Assembly (NCBI GenBank): GCA_002050465.1
Contig: MWYX01000044.1
Coordinates: forward strand, 1-32,757
Direction of reading: 5' to 3'
DNA: 32,757 bases
DNA from: Chitinophagales bacterium 65-1
GTDB taxonomy: Bacteria > Bacteroidota > Bacteroidia > Chitinophagales > Chitinophagaceae
Positions 24,534 through 32,545 of this stretch are shown piece by piece. The position numbers were made by a program, and so were the translations under genes. The notes under the pieces were generated by a model. It had not been told where the DNA came from, searched no databases, and saw nothing but the letters and a program-made list of their open reading frames with translations. The number at the start of each line of letters is the position of its first letter. The first letter of the stretch is position 1.

Positions 24534-25603
24534 ATTATAATCTGGAAAAATGGTATCGTGGCAAAAAAGTATTTGTTACAGGTCATACAGGCTTTAAGGG
24601 TTCATGGCTGATTACATGGCTGCATTTTTTAGGAGCTACGGTAAAAGGTTATGCATTACAAGCCGAAAATGAAAAAGATATTTATAATATTATTTCTGCG
24701 CATTTGTCTATGGAAAGCGTTATTGCAGATATAAGAGATAAACAAAAATTAAAGGAAGAAATTATCTCTTTTCAACCTGATTATATTTTTCATTTAGCTG
24801 CACAGCCTTTAGTTCGCCGCTCTTATGAAATACCGGCAGAAACTTTTGAAATAAATGCAACTGGTACAGCTAATTTGCTTGAAGCAGTTACCCATCTTCA
24901 AAAAAAATGTACAGTAGTTATTGTTACAACTGATAAAGTTTATAAAAATAAGGAGCAAAATAAATCCTATAAAGAAAAGAACAGGTTAGGTGGGTATGAT
25001 CCATACAGTGCCAGTAAAGCTTGTACAGAATTGGTTACAGAATCTTTCCACCGATCTTTTTTCCATATTAAAAATATCGAAATCCACAATAAGGCATTAG
25101 CAACGGCAAGAGCCGGTAATGTGATTGGTGGTGGCGATTGGAATAAGGACAGAATAATTCCGGATATAATTAAACATTTAACTACGAATAACGCAATACC
25201 AGTGCGCAACCCAAATGCAATAAGACCCTGGCAGCATGTGCTGGAACCATTAAGTGGATATTTAGTTCTTGCGGGTTTGCTTAATGAAAATCCGGAAAAA
25301 TTATCTGCCTGTTACAACTTTGGACCAAATAAAAAAGATCACTTAACGGTAAAAGAGCTGGTGCGTATATCAATTGATTGCTGGGGAACAGGTAACTGGA
25401 TAGATATTTCTGATGCATTGCAACCACATGAGGCAGGGATTTTAAAATTAAACATAAGTAAGGCAAAAAAAGAATTAAACTGGAAGCCTAAATTAAACAG
25501 TACAGAAGCTATACGGTGGACCATTGACTGGTATAAGCAGCCACATGAAAAAATGTTTGATTATACCGTTGCACAAATTGAAAGCTACCAGCATGAAATT
25601 TGA
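24518..25603 (+). CDS. rfbG: CDP-glucose 4,6-dehydratase
   Basis: A 361-residue short-chain dehydrogenase/reductase that converts CDP-glucose to CDP-4-keto-6-deoxyglucose with tightly bound NAD. The nucleotide-binding motif is VTGHTGFKGSWLITWLH, where the GFKGSW form is typical of RfbG. FHLAAQPLVRRSYE, VIVTTDKVYKN and YDPYSASKACTELV (active-site Tyr and Lys) follow. ARAGNVIGGGDWNKDRIIPD is another RfbG hallmark. It overlaps rfbF at its start and the epimerase gene at its end (11 bases). Confidence 0.95.
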   Translation: MEGVVNYNLEKWYRGKKVFVTGHTGFKGSWLITWLHFLGATVKGYALQAENEKDIYNIISAHLSMESVIADIRDKQKLKEEIISFQPDYIFHLAAQPLVRRSYEIPAETFEINATGTANLLEAVTHLQKKCTVVIVTTDKVYKNKEQNKSYKEKNRLGGYDPYSASKACTELVTESFHRSFFHIKNIEIHNKALATARAGNVIGGGDWNKDRIIPDIIKHLTTNNAIPVRNPNAIRPWQHVLEPLSGYLVLAGLLNENPEKLSACYNFGPNKKDHLTVKELVRISIDCWGTGNWIDISDALQPHEAGILKLNISKAKKELNWKPKLNSTEAIRWTIDWYKQPHEKMFDYTVAQIESYQHEI

Positions 25604-26144
25604 AGAAACGAAACTTAGAGGAAGCCATACAGTAGATATACTGGCTGCTGCAGACGAACGGGGATGGTTTGCAAGAACTTTTGATAAGGAGGAGTTTAAT
25701 AAAATCGGTTTTAATTCCCAATGGGTACAGATCAATCATTCTTTTACAAATAAAGCAGGAACAATACGGGGAATGCATTATCAGTTATCACCTTTTGCTG
25801 AAGTAAAACTTGTAAGATGCGTTGCAGGAGTTGTATTTGATGTAATCATTGATCTTAGAAATGAATCTGATACTTTTTTACAGTGGTTTGGCACTGAACT
25901 TTCTGCAGAGAATAAAAAAATGATATTCATTCCGGAAGGATTTGCTCATGGGTTTCAAACCTTATCGGATAATTGCGAATTAATTTATCATCATTCGCAG
26001 TTTTATGAGCCTTCTTCTGAACGGGGAATAAAATATGATGATCCGATGATAAATATTGTGTGGATGAATAAGATAACAAATATCTCAAAAAGAGATAGTG
26101 AACATAGGTATATCGATGAAAAATTTGAGGGGATAAATATATAA
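25593..26144 (+). CDS. NDP-4-keto-6-deoxyhexose 3,5-epimerase-type protein (RmlC-like)
   Basis: I start this gene at ATG 25593 (183 residues), which gives the usual RmlC N-terminus MKFEETKLRGSHTVDILAAA; the longer frame from 25524 overlaps rfbG deeply. The cupin motifs are visible: GWFARTFDKEEF, INHSFTNKAGTIRGMHYQL (catalytic His region), VFDVIIDLRNESDTFLQW and IPEGFAHGFQTLSDNCELIY. In this context the substrate is probably CDP-4-keto-6-deoxyglucose rather than the dTDP sugar, with epimerisation at C3 and/or C5; the cluster suggests this but the sequence does not prove it. Confidence 0.88.
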   Translation: MKFEETKLRGSHTVDILAAADERGWFARTFDKEEFNKIGFNSQWVQINHSFTNKAGTIRGMHYQLSPFAEVKLVRCVAGVVFDVIIDLRNESDTFLQWFGTELSAENKKMIFIPEGFAHGFQTLSDNCELIYHHSQFYEPSSERGIKYDDPMINIVWMNKITNISKRDSEHRYIDEKFEGINI

Positions 26145-26146
26145 TA

Positions 26147-27394
26147 ATGAACTGCAGATATTGTAAAACACCTTTAGTACATGTATTTATTGATCTTAAT
26201 AATTCTCCGGCATCCAATTCGTTTTTAAGCAAAGAACAATTAAATGAACCTGAAATATTTTATCCTTTAAAGGTGTTTATCTGTGATAAATGCTTTTTAG
26301 TTCAGGTAGATGAATACAAAAAATCTGATGCTATTTTCAGCAGTGATTATGTTTACTTTTCTTCGTTTTCTACCAGCTGGCTGGCTCATGCAAAAGAGTA
26401 CACAAAAAAGATGACTGGCCGTTTCAAACTGAATACAGAATCAACAGTAATTGAAATTGCCAGCAATGATGGTTACCTGCTACAATATTTTAAAGAACAA
26501 AATATACCTGTCCTGGGTATTGAACCCACAGCCAATACTGCAGAAGCAGCTGTGAAAAAAGGTATTGAAACAATTGTTGATTTTTTTGGGGTAAAGCTTG
26601 CAAAAGAACTCGCAGCTAAAAAGATAAAAGCAGATTTGTTGCTGGGTAATAATGTATTGGCACATGTACCGGATATTGTTGACTTTGTTGGAGGGATGAA
26701 AATTTTGCTTATAGAAGGAGGTGTAATAACCATGGAGTTTCCCCATTTAATGCAGCTGGTTGATAATAATCAGTTTGATACCATTTACCATGAACACTTC
26801 TCCTATTTATCATTTCACACAGTAAAACAAATATTTGAATCTCAGGGCTTAAAAATGTTTGATGTTGAAGAAATACCAACCCATGGCGGATCATTACGCA
26901 TTTATTCTACTCACCAGGAAAATAACGAACACCTTGTATCAGGAAATGTAAATATGCTTTTGGAAAAAGAATATTCAAAGGGTATGAATGCACTTGGATA
27001 TTATAATAACTTTCCACAACGTGCATTAAAAGTAAAATTGGATATAACTGATTTTCTTATCAAACAAAAAAAAGAAAACGTGCTTACCGGACAGGCAGGT
27101 AAAAAGGTAGCTGCTTATGGTGCGGCGGCAAAGGGAAATACACTTTTAAACTATTGCGGAATTAAAAATGATCTTATAGATTTTGTTGTGGATGCCAATC
27201 CTAATAAGCAAAATAAATTTTTACCTGCCAGCCATATACCTGTTGTGAATGAAGATGAGTTGAAAATAAATAAGCCTGATTATGTCATTATTCTTCCATG
27301 GAATTTAAGAAAAGAAATTACTGAGCAACTGAGTTATATAAAAGAATGGGGTGGAAAATTTGTAGTGGTAATTCCAGAACTTGAAATTTTTTAA
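26147..27394 (+). CDS. Sugar C-methyltransferase (TylCIII/NovU-type)
   Basis: A 415-residue SAM-dependent methyltransferase with three parts: an N-terminal zinc-binding module (MNCRYCKTPLVHVFIDLNN, second pair CDKCF), a Rossmann SAM domain (VIEIASNDGYLLQYFKEQN, LGIEPTANTAEAAVKKG, LLLGNNVLAHVPD) and a C-terminal domain (VAAYGAAAKGNTLLNYCGI). This architecture is that of enzymes adding a methyl branch to C3 of NDP-4-keto sugars. FPHLMQLVDNNQFDTIYHEH is the conserved active-site segment. It starts two bases after the epimerase stop. Expected product: a 3-C-methyl-4-keto-6-deoxyhexose bound to CDP (inference). Confidence 0.9.
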   Translation: MNCRYCKTPLVHVFIDLNNSPASNSFLSKEQLNEPEIFYPLKVFICDKCFLVQVDEYKKSDAIFSSDYVYFSSFSTSWLAHAKEYTKKMTGRFKLNTESTVIEIASNDGYLLQYFKEQNIPVLGIEPTANTAEAAVKKGIETIVDFFGVKLAKELAAKKIKADLLLGNNVLAHVPDIVDFVGGMKILLIEGGVITMEFPHLMQLVDNNQFDTIYHEHFSYLSFHTVKQIFESQGLKMFDVEEIPTHGGSLRIYSTHQENNEHLVSGNVNMLLEKEYSKGMNALGYYNNFPQRALKVKLDITDFLIKQKKENVLTGQAGKKVAAYGAAAKGNTLLNYCGIKNDLIDFVVDANPNKQNKFLPASHIPVVNEDELKINKPDYVIILPWNLRKEITEQLSYIKEWGGKFVVVIPELEIF

Positions 27395-27395
27395 A

Positions 27396-28238
27396 ATGAA
27401 AATTTTAGTAACGGGAGCAACCGGGTTTGTGGGTAAACATGTAATAAAAGAATTATTAAAATATGAGCACGAAATAATTGCTGCCGGAAGAACTAATTCA
27501 GCTGACTTACCCCGGAAAATAAACACCATCAAGTTGGATCTTGATAATATGGATCCAAATAAAAATTACTTTTCCGAAACAGGTGAACCCGACTTATTAA
27601 TTCACCTGGCCTGGCAGGGATTACCTAATTATAAAGAAAAGTTTCACCTCGAAAAAAATCTTCCTTCTCATTCTGTCTTCTTAAAAAATATAGTAGATAA
27701 TGGTTTGCAAAATTTAGTTGTAACAGGCACCTGCTTTGAATATGGGATGAAGGAAGGCTGTTTATCTGAAGACATAGAAAGTGATCCCCAAAATCCCTAT
27801 GCAGCAGCAAAAGATGAATTACGAAAGTTTTTAGAGCAGTTACAGGCTGAGAAATATTATAATTTAAAGTGGTTACGCTTATTTTATATGTATGGGAAAG
27901 GACAAAATCCCAATTCATTACTTTCGCAACTGGAATCGGCATTGGAAAAAGGTGAAACAACTTTTAATATGAGCGGTGGCGAACAGTTAAGGGATTATTT
28001 GCCAATTGAAAAGGTTGCTGAATACATTGTAAAGATTGCCTTTAAAAAGAAATTAAACGGGGTTATTAATTGCTGCAGCGGAGTTCCCTTAAAAGTAAAA
28101 ACACTTGTTGAAAATTATCTGAGAAAAAATGATAAGAAAATAAATTTAAACCTCGGATATTACCCCTATCCTGATTATGAGCCTATGGCTTTTTGGGGAG
28201 ATGACACTAAACTTAAAAATATAATAATTAATGAATGA
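27396..28238 (+). CDS. NAD(P)-dependent epimerase/reductase of the CDP-sugar pathway
   Basis: Start chosen at ATG 27396 (MKILVTGATGFVGKH), one base after the methyltransferase stop; 280 residues. It is an extended SDR: GATGFVG binds NAD(P), then LIHLAWQGLPNYK, VVTGTCFEYGMKEG and NPYAAAKDELRKFLEQL (active-site Tyr-x3-Lys). In this setting it most likely reduces the 4-keto group as the last step, like RfbJ-type CDP-sugar synthases, but an epimerase role cannot be excluded. The stop overlaps an ATG at 28231 that opens only a 19-codon frame at the mqnA-like junction. Confidence 0.85.
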   Translation: MKILVTGATGFVGKHVIKELLKYEHEIIAAGRTNSADLPRKINTIKLDLDNMDPNKNYFSETGEPDLLIHLAWQGLPNYKEKFHLEKNLPSHSVFLKNIVDNGLQNLVVTGTCFEYGMKEGCLSEDIESDPQNPYAAAKDELRKFLEQLQAEKYYNLKWLRLFYMYGKGQNPNSLLSQLESALEKGETTFNMSGGEQLRDYLPIEKVAEYIVKIAFKKKLNGVINCCSGVPLKVKTLVENYLRKNDKKINLNLGYYPYPDYEPMAFWGDDTKLKNIIINE

Positions 28239-28252
28239 TCCTGTAAAACAGT

Positions 28253-28642
28253 TTGTTGAAGATCTCTCCGGAACTTATTACGACAACTGAAGATTACATA
28301 AAAAATATTTGCGGTAATACTGCCGGATTAATAATTGGCGACAGGGCACTGGAACAAAGAAAGGTTTCAGCGTACAGGTATGATTTAGGAATGGAATGGA
28401 AAAACTTTACGGGTCTACCTTTTGTTTTTGCGGCATGGGTAAGTAATAAAAAACTAAATTCATCCTTTATTGAAAATTTTAATAAAGCAAATCTGTCCGA
28501 ATTAGAACAGATAGATAAAGTTGTAAATGAGAATCCTTACAAACCATTTGATTTGGAAAAATATTATACTGAATATATCAGCTATGAATTAAATGAAGAA
28601 AAGAAAATAGCGATGGAAATTTTTCTTAATAAAATATTTTAA
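28253..28642 (+). pseudogene. Diverged C-terminal half of MqnA (truncated second copy)
   Basis: The 129-codon frame matches residues ~118-245 of the MqnA at 22955 along its entire length: PELITTTEDYIKNICGNTAG, IIGDRALEQR, EWKNFTGLPFVFAAWVSNKK, IDKVVNENPY. By eye roughly 70% of residues are identical, so it is not a fresh duplicate. The N-terminal half, with the substrate-binding N-lobe, is absent. Similarity can be followed a little upstream (VKQF versus IKQYW) only if a one-base shift near 28265 is allowed, so the junction with the sugar cluster lies around 28231-28265. It cannot be a working chorismate dehydratase alone. Confidence 0.85.
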
Positions 28643-28665
28643 ACCCCGGAATATTATAGTCTCGA

Positions 28666-29679
28666 ATGGATAACCTGATCACTCTTATTATAATTGTTCA
28701 TAATCGACATAGTAACGTAGAAAGGTTATTAAAATATTATGAAGGATTTTCGTCTTCTTTAATAATAGCTGACAGTTCTGAAAAAAAATATGTATATGTA
28801 AATTCATCGCCAGATTTAAAACACATATATACACCCGGTTTGTCCTTTACAGAAAAAATAAATCATGTTTTACAATATGTTCAAACACCTTATGTGGCAA
28901 TGTGTGCAGATGACGACTTTATTATTCCCGCTGCTATTTCAAAATGTATAGGATTTTTAGAATCTCATAAAGACTACTCTGTTACACAGGGAACCTGCCT
29001 CATGTATAAAAAAACAGACAATTATAGAAATGGTGTTGAGTTTGGATTATTATATAAGTTAAAAACTTACGACATAGAGCAGGCAAAACCGATTTCCAGG
29101 CTTGAACAGATGTTTCTAAATTATCGTTCTGTTTTATATGCTGTACATCGAACTGAAATTTTAAAAGCAAGTTTCAGAAATGCAGGAGATGTTGTTAAAA
29201 ATCTTTTTCTGAACGAATATCTAACAGTCTTTTACCCTATTATATCAGGCAAGTATAAAGAACTCCCTTTATTATACCAGGTAAGAGAATTTTCGGATTT
29301 TTCTGATGATAAAATAACCGATAATATTGATACTCTGTTCGCAAGTAAAAAACATGAAAAAGAACTCGAAGCATTTGTAAGTCTTATTGCTGAACAGATA
29401 TCGAATACCCTCCTTCTGGATGAAGAATTGGTAAGAAATAAAATTAGAATATTACTTAGCAAATTTTCTAAAAGCCCGGCTATTGGAAAAACGCCTGTAA
29501 AGAAAAGTGTAAAAAAGCGAATTGGAACAGTTGCGGCTGCTATACCGGTAATAGGCAAGTGGATGATCAATAAAAACAGGAAGATAGAAATCGCCTCCAA
29601 TTTAAAAAAAGCAGTAAGAACAGGAGGAGAAAAAGAAGCATTACTTAAAATAGAGAATCTATTAAAAAGTTATCCATAA
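28666..29679 (+). CDS. Glycosyltransferase (TIGR00180-type, GT-A fold)
   Basis: A 337-residue protein starting MDNLITLIIIVHNRHSNVER, the N-terminal strand and turn of a GT-A nucleotide-sugar domain. CADDDFIIPAAISKCIGFL contains the acidic metal-binding motif. The region up to ~180 fits the TIGR00180 glycosyltransferase family found in surface polysaccharide clusters. The C-terminal 100 residues are Lys-rich and helical with a hydrophobic stretch (IGTVAAAIPVIGKWM) that may attach it to the membrane. Acceptor and donor are unknown. It is convergent with the next glycosyltransferase. Confidence 0.8.
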   Translation: MDNLITLIIIVHNRHSNVERLLKYYEGFSSSLIIADSSEKKYVYVNSSPDLKHIYTPGLSFTEKINHVLQYVQTPYVAMCADDDFIIPAAISKCIGFLESHKDYSVTQGTCLMYKKTDNYRNGVEFGLLYKLKTYDIEQAKPISRLEQMFLNYRSVLYAVHRTEILKASFRNAGDVVKNLFLNEYLTVFYPIISGKYKELPLLYQVREFSDFSDDKITDNIDTLFASKKHEKELEAFVSLIAEQISNTLLLDEELVRNKIRILLSKFSKSPAIGKTPVKKSVKKRIGTVAAAIPVIGKWMINKNRKIEIASNLKKAVRTGGEKEALLKIENLLKSYP

Positions 29680-29698
29680 AAATATGGTGTTATCAGAT

Positions 29699-30550
29699 TT
29701 AATTCAATTTACCCATATTTCCTTTTTTAAAATCAATCAGTCCTTTAATTAGGTATTTTAAAACCTTTAACCTTTTATTATTATAAAGCAGGTTGTTTTT
29801 AATGCTGATCAAAATTGATTTTTTTATTTCTTTCATATCCAGTGAAAATTTTCCTGAATATTTTTTAGACAGATACAGGAAATTTCTAACTATGTAATAA
29901 ATGCGGTGTGGAGAATGTAACCCCCTTGAGGATCTTTTTAAATTTTTTATAGATCGGTAATCAGCAACAGTTCCTAACTGGTGTTGTAGTAAAATACTAT
30001 CAAATTTAATTATATCATAGCCTTGTAGCAAACACTGAAAACAATATTCATGGTCTACGTGATCTATAAAAAGTAATTCATCAAAGCCTTTTGTCTGTTG
30101 CCAAATATCCAAATTTATTATATTACCCGATGTAATTGCTTTATTAACCTTTTTATATGAACAGTCTTCTTTTCTTAATAATCTTTCATCATATTCCACA
30201 GTAAATAGGGCAACATTTTCTTTTTGTCCGAAGCTCTTGATGCATTCCAGGTATATATAAACTGTGTTATCGGGAAAAAACGAATCCTGATCCATTGTTA
30301 ATAACCATTCACAGTCATCATTAATAGCTAACTGAGCAGCTTCATTTAATCGTTTGGCAATCCCCTTATTTTCGCCATCCTGAATAATCAAAATGTTACC
30401 GCCAGATTGAAGTTTGGCTGTTAAAATTGTATCTACTACTTCGCTATTATTTATAATGATTAGCTTATCTAAATAAGATTTGTAGGAATCTAATCTTTTA
30501 AGAAAATCAGCATCCGGATAATATAAAATTGCAAGACCTGCTAATTTCAT
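29699..30550 (-). CDS. Family 2 glycosyltransferase (rhamnosyltransferase-like)
   Basis: A 283-residue GT-A enzyme. MKLAGLAILYYPDADFLKRL starts the fold; IIINNSE, GENKGIAKRLNEAAQLA and CEWLLTMDQDSFF (DxD-like metal site) follow. FIDHVDHEYCFQCLLQGYDI is the acceptor-side motif seen in RfbN/WbbL-like rhamnosyltransferases. The C-terminal region is basic and helical. It lies 16 bases downstream of the FkbM methyltransferase on the same strand, so the two are probably co-transcribed. The sugar transferred cannot be stated. Confidence 0.85.
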   Translation of the reverse strand: MKLAGLAILYYPDADFLKRLDSYKSYLDKLIIINNSEVVDTILTAKLQSGGNILIIQDGENKGIAKRLNEAAQLAINDDCEWLLTMDQDSFFPDNTVYIYLECIKSFGQKENVALFTVEYDERLLRKEDCSYKKVNKAITSGNIINLDIWQQTKGFDELLFIDHVDHEYCFQCLLQGYDIIKFDSILLQHQLGTVADYRSIKNLKRSSRGLHSPHRIYYIVRNFLYLSKKYSGKFSLDMKEIKKSILISIKNNLLYNNKRLKVLKYLIKGLIDFKKGNMGKLN

Positions 30551-30566
30551 TTTGCAGAATAATTTT

Positions 30567-31385
30567 TCAACTCCTAAATCCGAAAATATTTAATTGCACA
30601 TCATAATCGGGTGACGGTGCCCTCATAAAAGGTGTTGGGTATTTATTTGTCGCCTCTTTAATATAGTACTGAAAGCCAAATTTCGTAATAATCTGCAGCA
30701 TCTCATTTAACTCGTGATTCTGATTAAATTTACCATGATATTCCAAAAAAATATTTTTTACGAGATGTAGCCTTTCCTGAATATCAACCAGCACTTTATA
30801 TTCAGCCCCTTCAATATCAATTTTTAAAAAATCTATTTCCCCAATCATTACGTCTTTTAATCTTATCGCATCCACAATGGTAGAATTTGGGGATGTTTCA
30901 TAAGTTATTTTACTCATTAAAGAGCCTTCACTGTTAAAATTTAAAGAAGTATTTTTAATCCATACCGCTTGTTGTCTTATTTCTACATTGCTTAACCTAA
31001 ATGATTCAATATTTTTTTTCAATAATTCAAAGTTTACTTTATCAGGTTCGAAAGCAATAATCTCTGCATTTGGCATTAATTGCTTTAAATAAATAACGCT
31101 TAAACCAATATTAGCCCCACAATCAATAATGAATGGCGAATTTTGAACATTTTGCTTGTAAATCTCATCAACAAAAATTTCAGTTAAACTATGCAGTAAT
31201 TCTTCCCTAGAATAGAATGTCAATTCATTATTAAATAATTTTATTGTAAGCAGTTTATTTATTGGCAGATTTTTTATAATTTTTGATTTTAGCCAACTGA
31301 AGCCAATCTTTTTATATGGATTAAAAAAAAGTTTATTACTTCGCTGATAGACTCCTTTAATAATATTAACCAAAACATTGCTCAT
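30567..31385 (-). CDS. FkbM-family methyltransferase
   Basis: A 272-residue SAM-dependent methyltransferase of the FkbM family, commonly found in polysaccharide and natural product clusters where it O-methylates sugars. The SAM motif is PFIIDCGANIGLSVIYLKQL, followed by IIAFEPDKVNFELLKKNIES, and DFLKIDIEGAEYKVLVDI is the family's second signature. Residues 1-80 form a basic N-terminal extension. It is divergent from the glycosyltransferase at 31476. Confidence 0.88.
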   Translation of the reverse strand: MSNVLVNIIKGVYQRSNKLFFNPYKKIGFSWLKSKIIKNLPINKLLTIKLFNNELTFYSREELLHSLTEIFVDEIYKQNVQNSPFIIDCGANIGLSVIYLKQLMPNAEIIAFEPDKVNFELLKKNIESFRLSNVEIRQQAVWIKNTSLNFNSEGSLMSKITYETSPNSTIVDAIRLKDVMIGEIDFLKIDIEGAEYKVLVDIQERLHLVKNIFLEYHGKFNQNHELNEMLQIITKFGFQYYIKEATNKYPTPFMRAPSPDYDVQLNIFGFRS

Positions 31386-31475
31386 ATTTATTGTAAACTT
31401 AATACAACCTACAAAAGAATTCTATAATTCATCCGGGTGAACAATAAATTATAGAAAATATATACTTAGAAAAGA

Positions 31476-32492
31476 ATGCAACCGAAAAAAAAATACTCTA
31501 TCATATTACCTGTACAAAATGGCGGCGAATACGTAAAAGACTGTGTGCAGAGTATTCTTTCTCAAACACGTAATGATTTTAATTTGTTAGTTCTTGATAA
31601 TTGCAGCACTGATGGCACACTGCAATGGATACAATCACTCAATGACGAACGTATAGTTATCTATCCCTCAGAAAAGTCATTAAGTATCGAAGAAAACTGG
31701 GGCAGAATTATTTCCATCCCGAAAAATGAATATATAACACTGATTGGCCATGATGATATATTAAAGCCCGGCTATTTGAAATTAATGCATGCTCTGATTG
31801 AGAAATTTCCCAAAGCCACTCTTTACCAAACCCATTTTGCCTATATAGATTCGAATGGAAAACATATCCGCAGCTGTAAGCCTATGAAGGAAATAGAAAA
31901 TGGCACTGAATTTTTAAAGTCAATTCTGCAAAAAAAAATTGATATTGTCGGTACAGGTTTTATGATGCGATCAAAAGATTATGATGATTTAAAAGGCATC
32001 CCCATTTCTTACCCAAATTTATTGTTTGCTGATTTTGAACTATGGCTGAATCTTGCAGCAAAAAATTATAAAGCCACATCACCAGATCAGGGATTTTATT
32101 TCAGGCTTCATCAAAGTACAACCTCCATCTCAACTGATGAAAAATATCAACAGTCATTTGAGAAGTTTATTTATTTTTTAGAAGCATTGAAATTAAAAAG
32201 TACTTCTTTCCAAAAAGTTATTGAAGAGAACGCGGCTTTATTTCTTATGCATTATTGTAAAAGCTTATCGCATAGAATTCTTAGAACACCAAAGGAAAAA
32301 AGAAAAAATATAACTGTAATGTCGGTTATCCAAAAAGGAAAAGAATATTATTACCGGCTAACGTCCAATAAAAATTTTAATCCACTGTCTGATGTTTTTA
32401 TCCTGCTGGCAAAAATGATCGATAGTAACCCGGCCACCAGAAGCCTGTTTCTTTTATTCAGGAAAATTTACAGGAAACCAATTTTAAAATAA
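31476..32492 (+). CDS. Family 2 glycosyltransferase
   Basis: A 338-residue protein with a classical GT2 N-terminus: YSIILPVQNGGEYVKDCVQS, LLVLDNCSTDGTLQWIQ and LIGHDDILKPGYLKLMHALI (the metal-binding acidic pair). FADFELWLNLAAKNYKA is the catalytic-loop segment. The C-terminal ~120 residues are helical and basic, perhaps membrane-associated. It probably adds a residue to the surface glycan specified by this region. A hairpin follows the stop codon. Confidence 0.88.
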   Translation: MQPKKKYSIILPVQNGGEYVKDCVQSILSQTRNDFNLLVLDNCSTDGTLQWIQSLNDERIVIYPSEKSLSIEENWGRIISIPKNEYITLIGHDDILKPGYLKLMHALIEKFPKATLYQTHFAYIDSNGKHIRSCKPMKEIENGTEFLKSILQKKIDIVGTGFMMRSKDYDDLKGIPISYPNLLFADFELWLNLAAKNYKATSPDQGFYFRLHQSTTSISTDEKYQQSFEKFIYFLEALKLKSTSFQKVIEENAALFLMHYCKSLSHRILRTPKEKRKNITVMSVIQKGKEYYYRLTSNKNFNPLSDVFILLAKMIDSNPATRSLFLLFRKIYRKPILK

Positions 32493-32494
32493 AA

Positions 32495-32513
32495 AGCTCC
32501 GTATTACGAAGCT
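32495..32513. terminator. Possible bidirectional terminator hairpin
   Basis: AGCT...CGT (32495-32502) pairs with ACG...AGCT (32506-32513) around a 3-base loop with one C/A mismatch. Short A-rich and T-rich tracts lie on either side. It sits between the convergent glycosyltransferase gene and the partial gene at 32546. The stem is short, so the call is tentative. Confidence 0.35.
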
Positions 32514-32545
32514 AATTATTTATAAGTAAGTTACTATTAAACGTA

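Noticed and set aside
25524-25592. Longer start for the RmlC-like epimerase
   Set aside because: It would overlap rfbG by 80 bases and add residues without family match; the start at 25593 gives the usual N-terminus.
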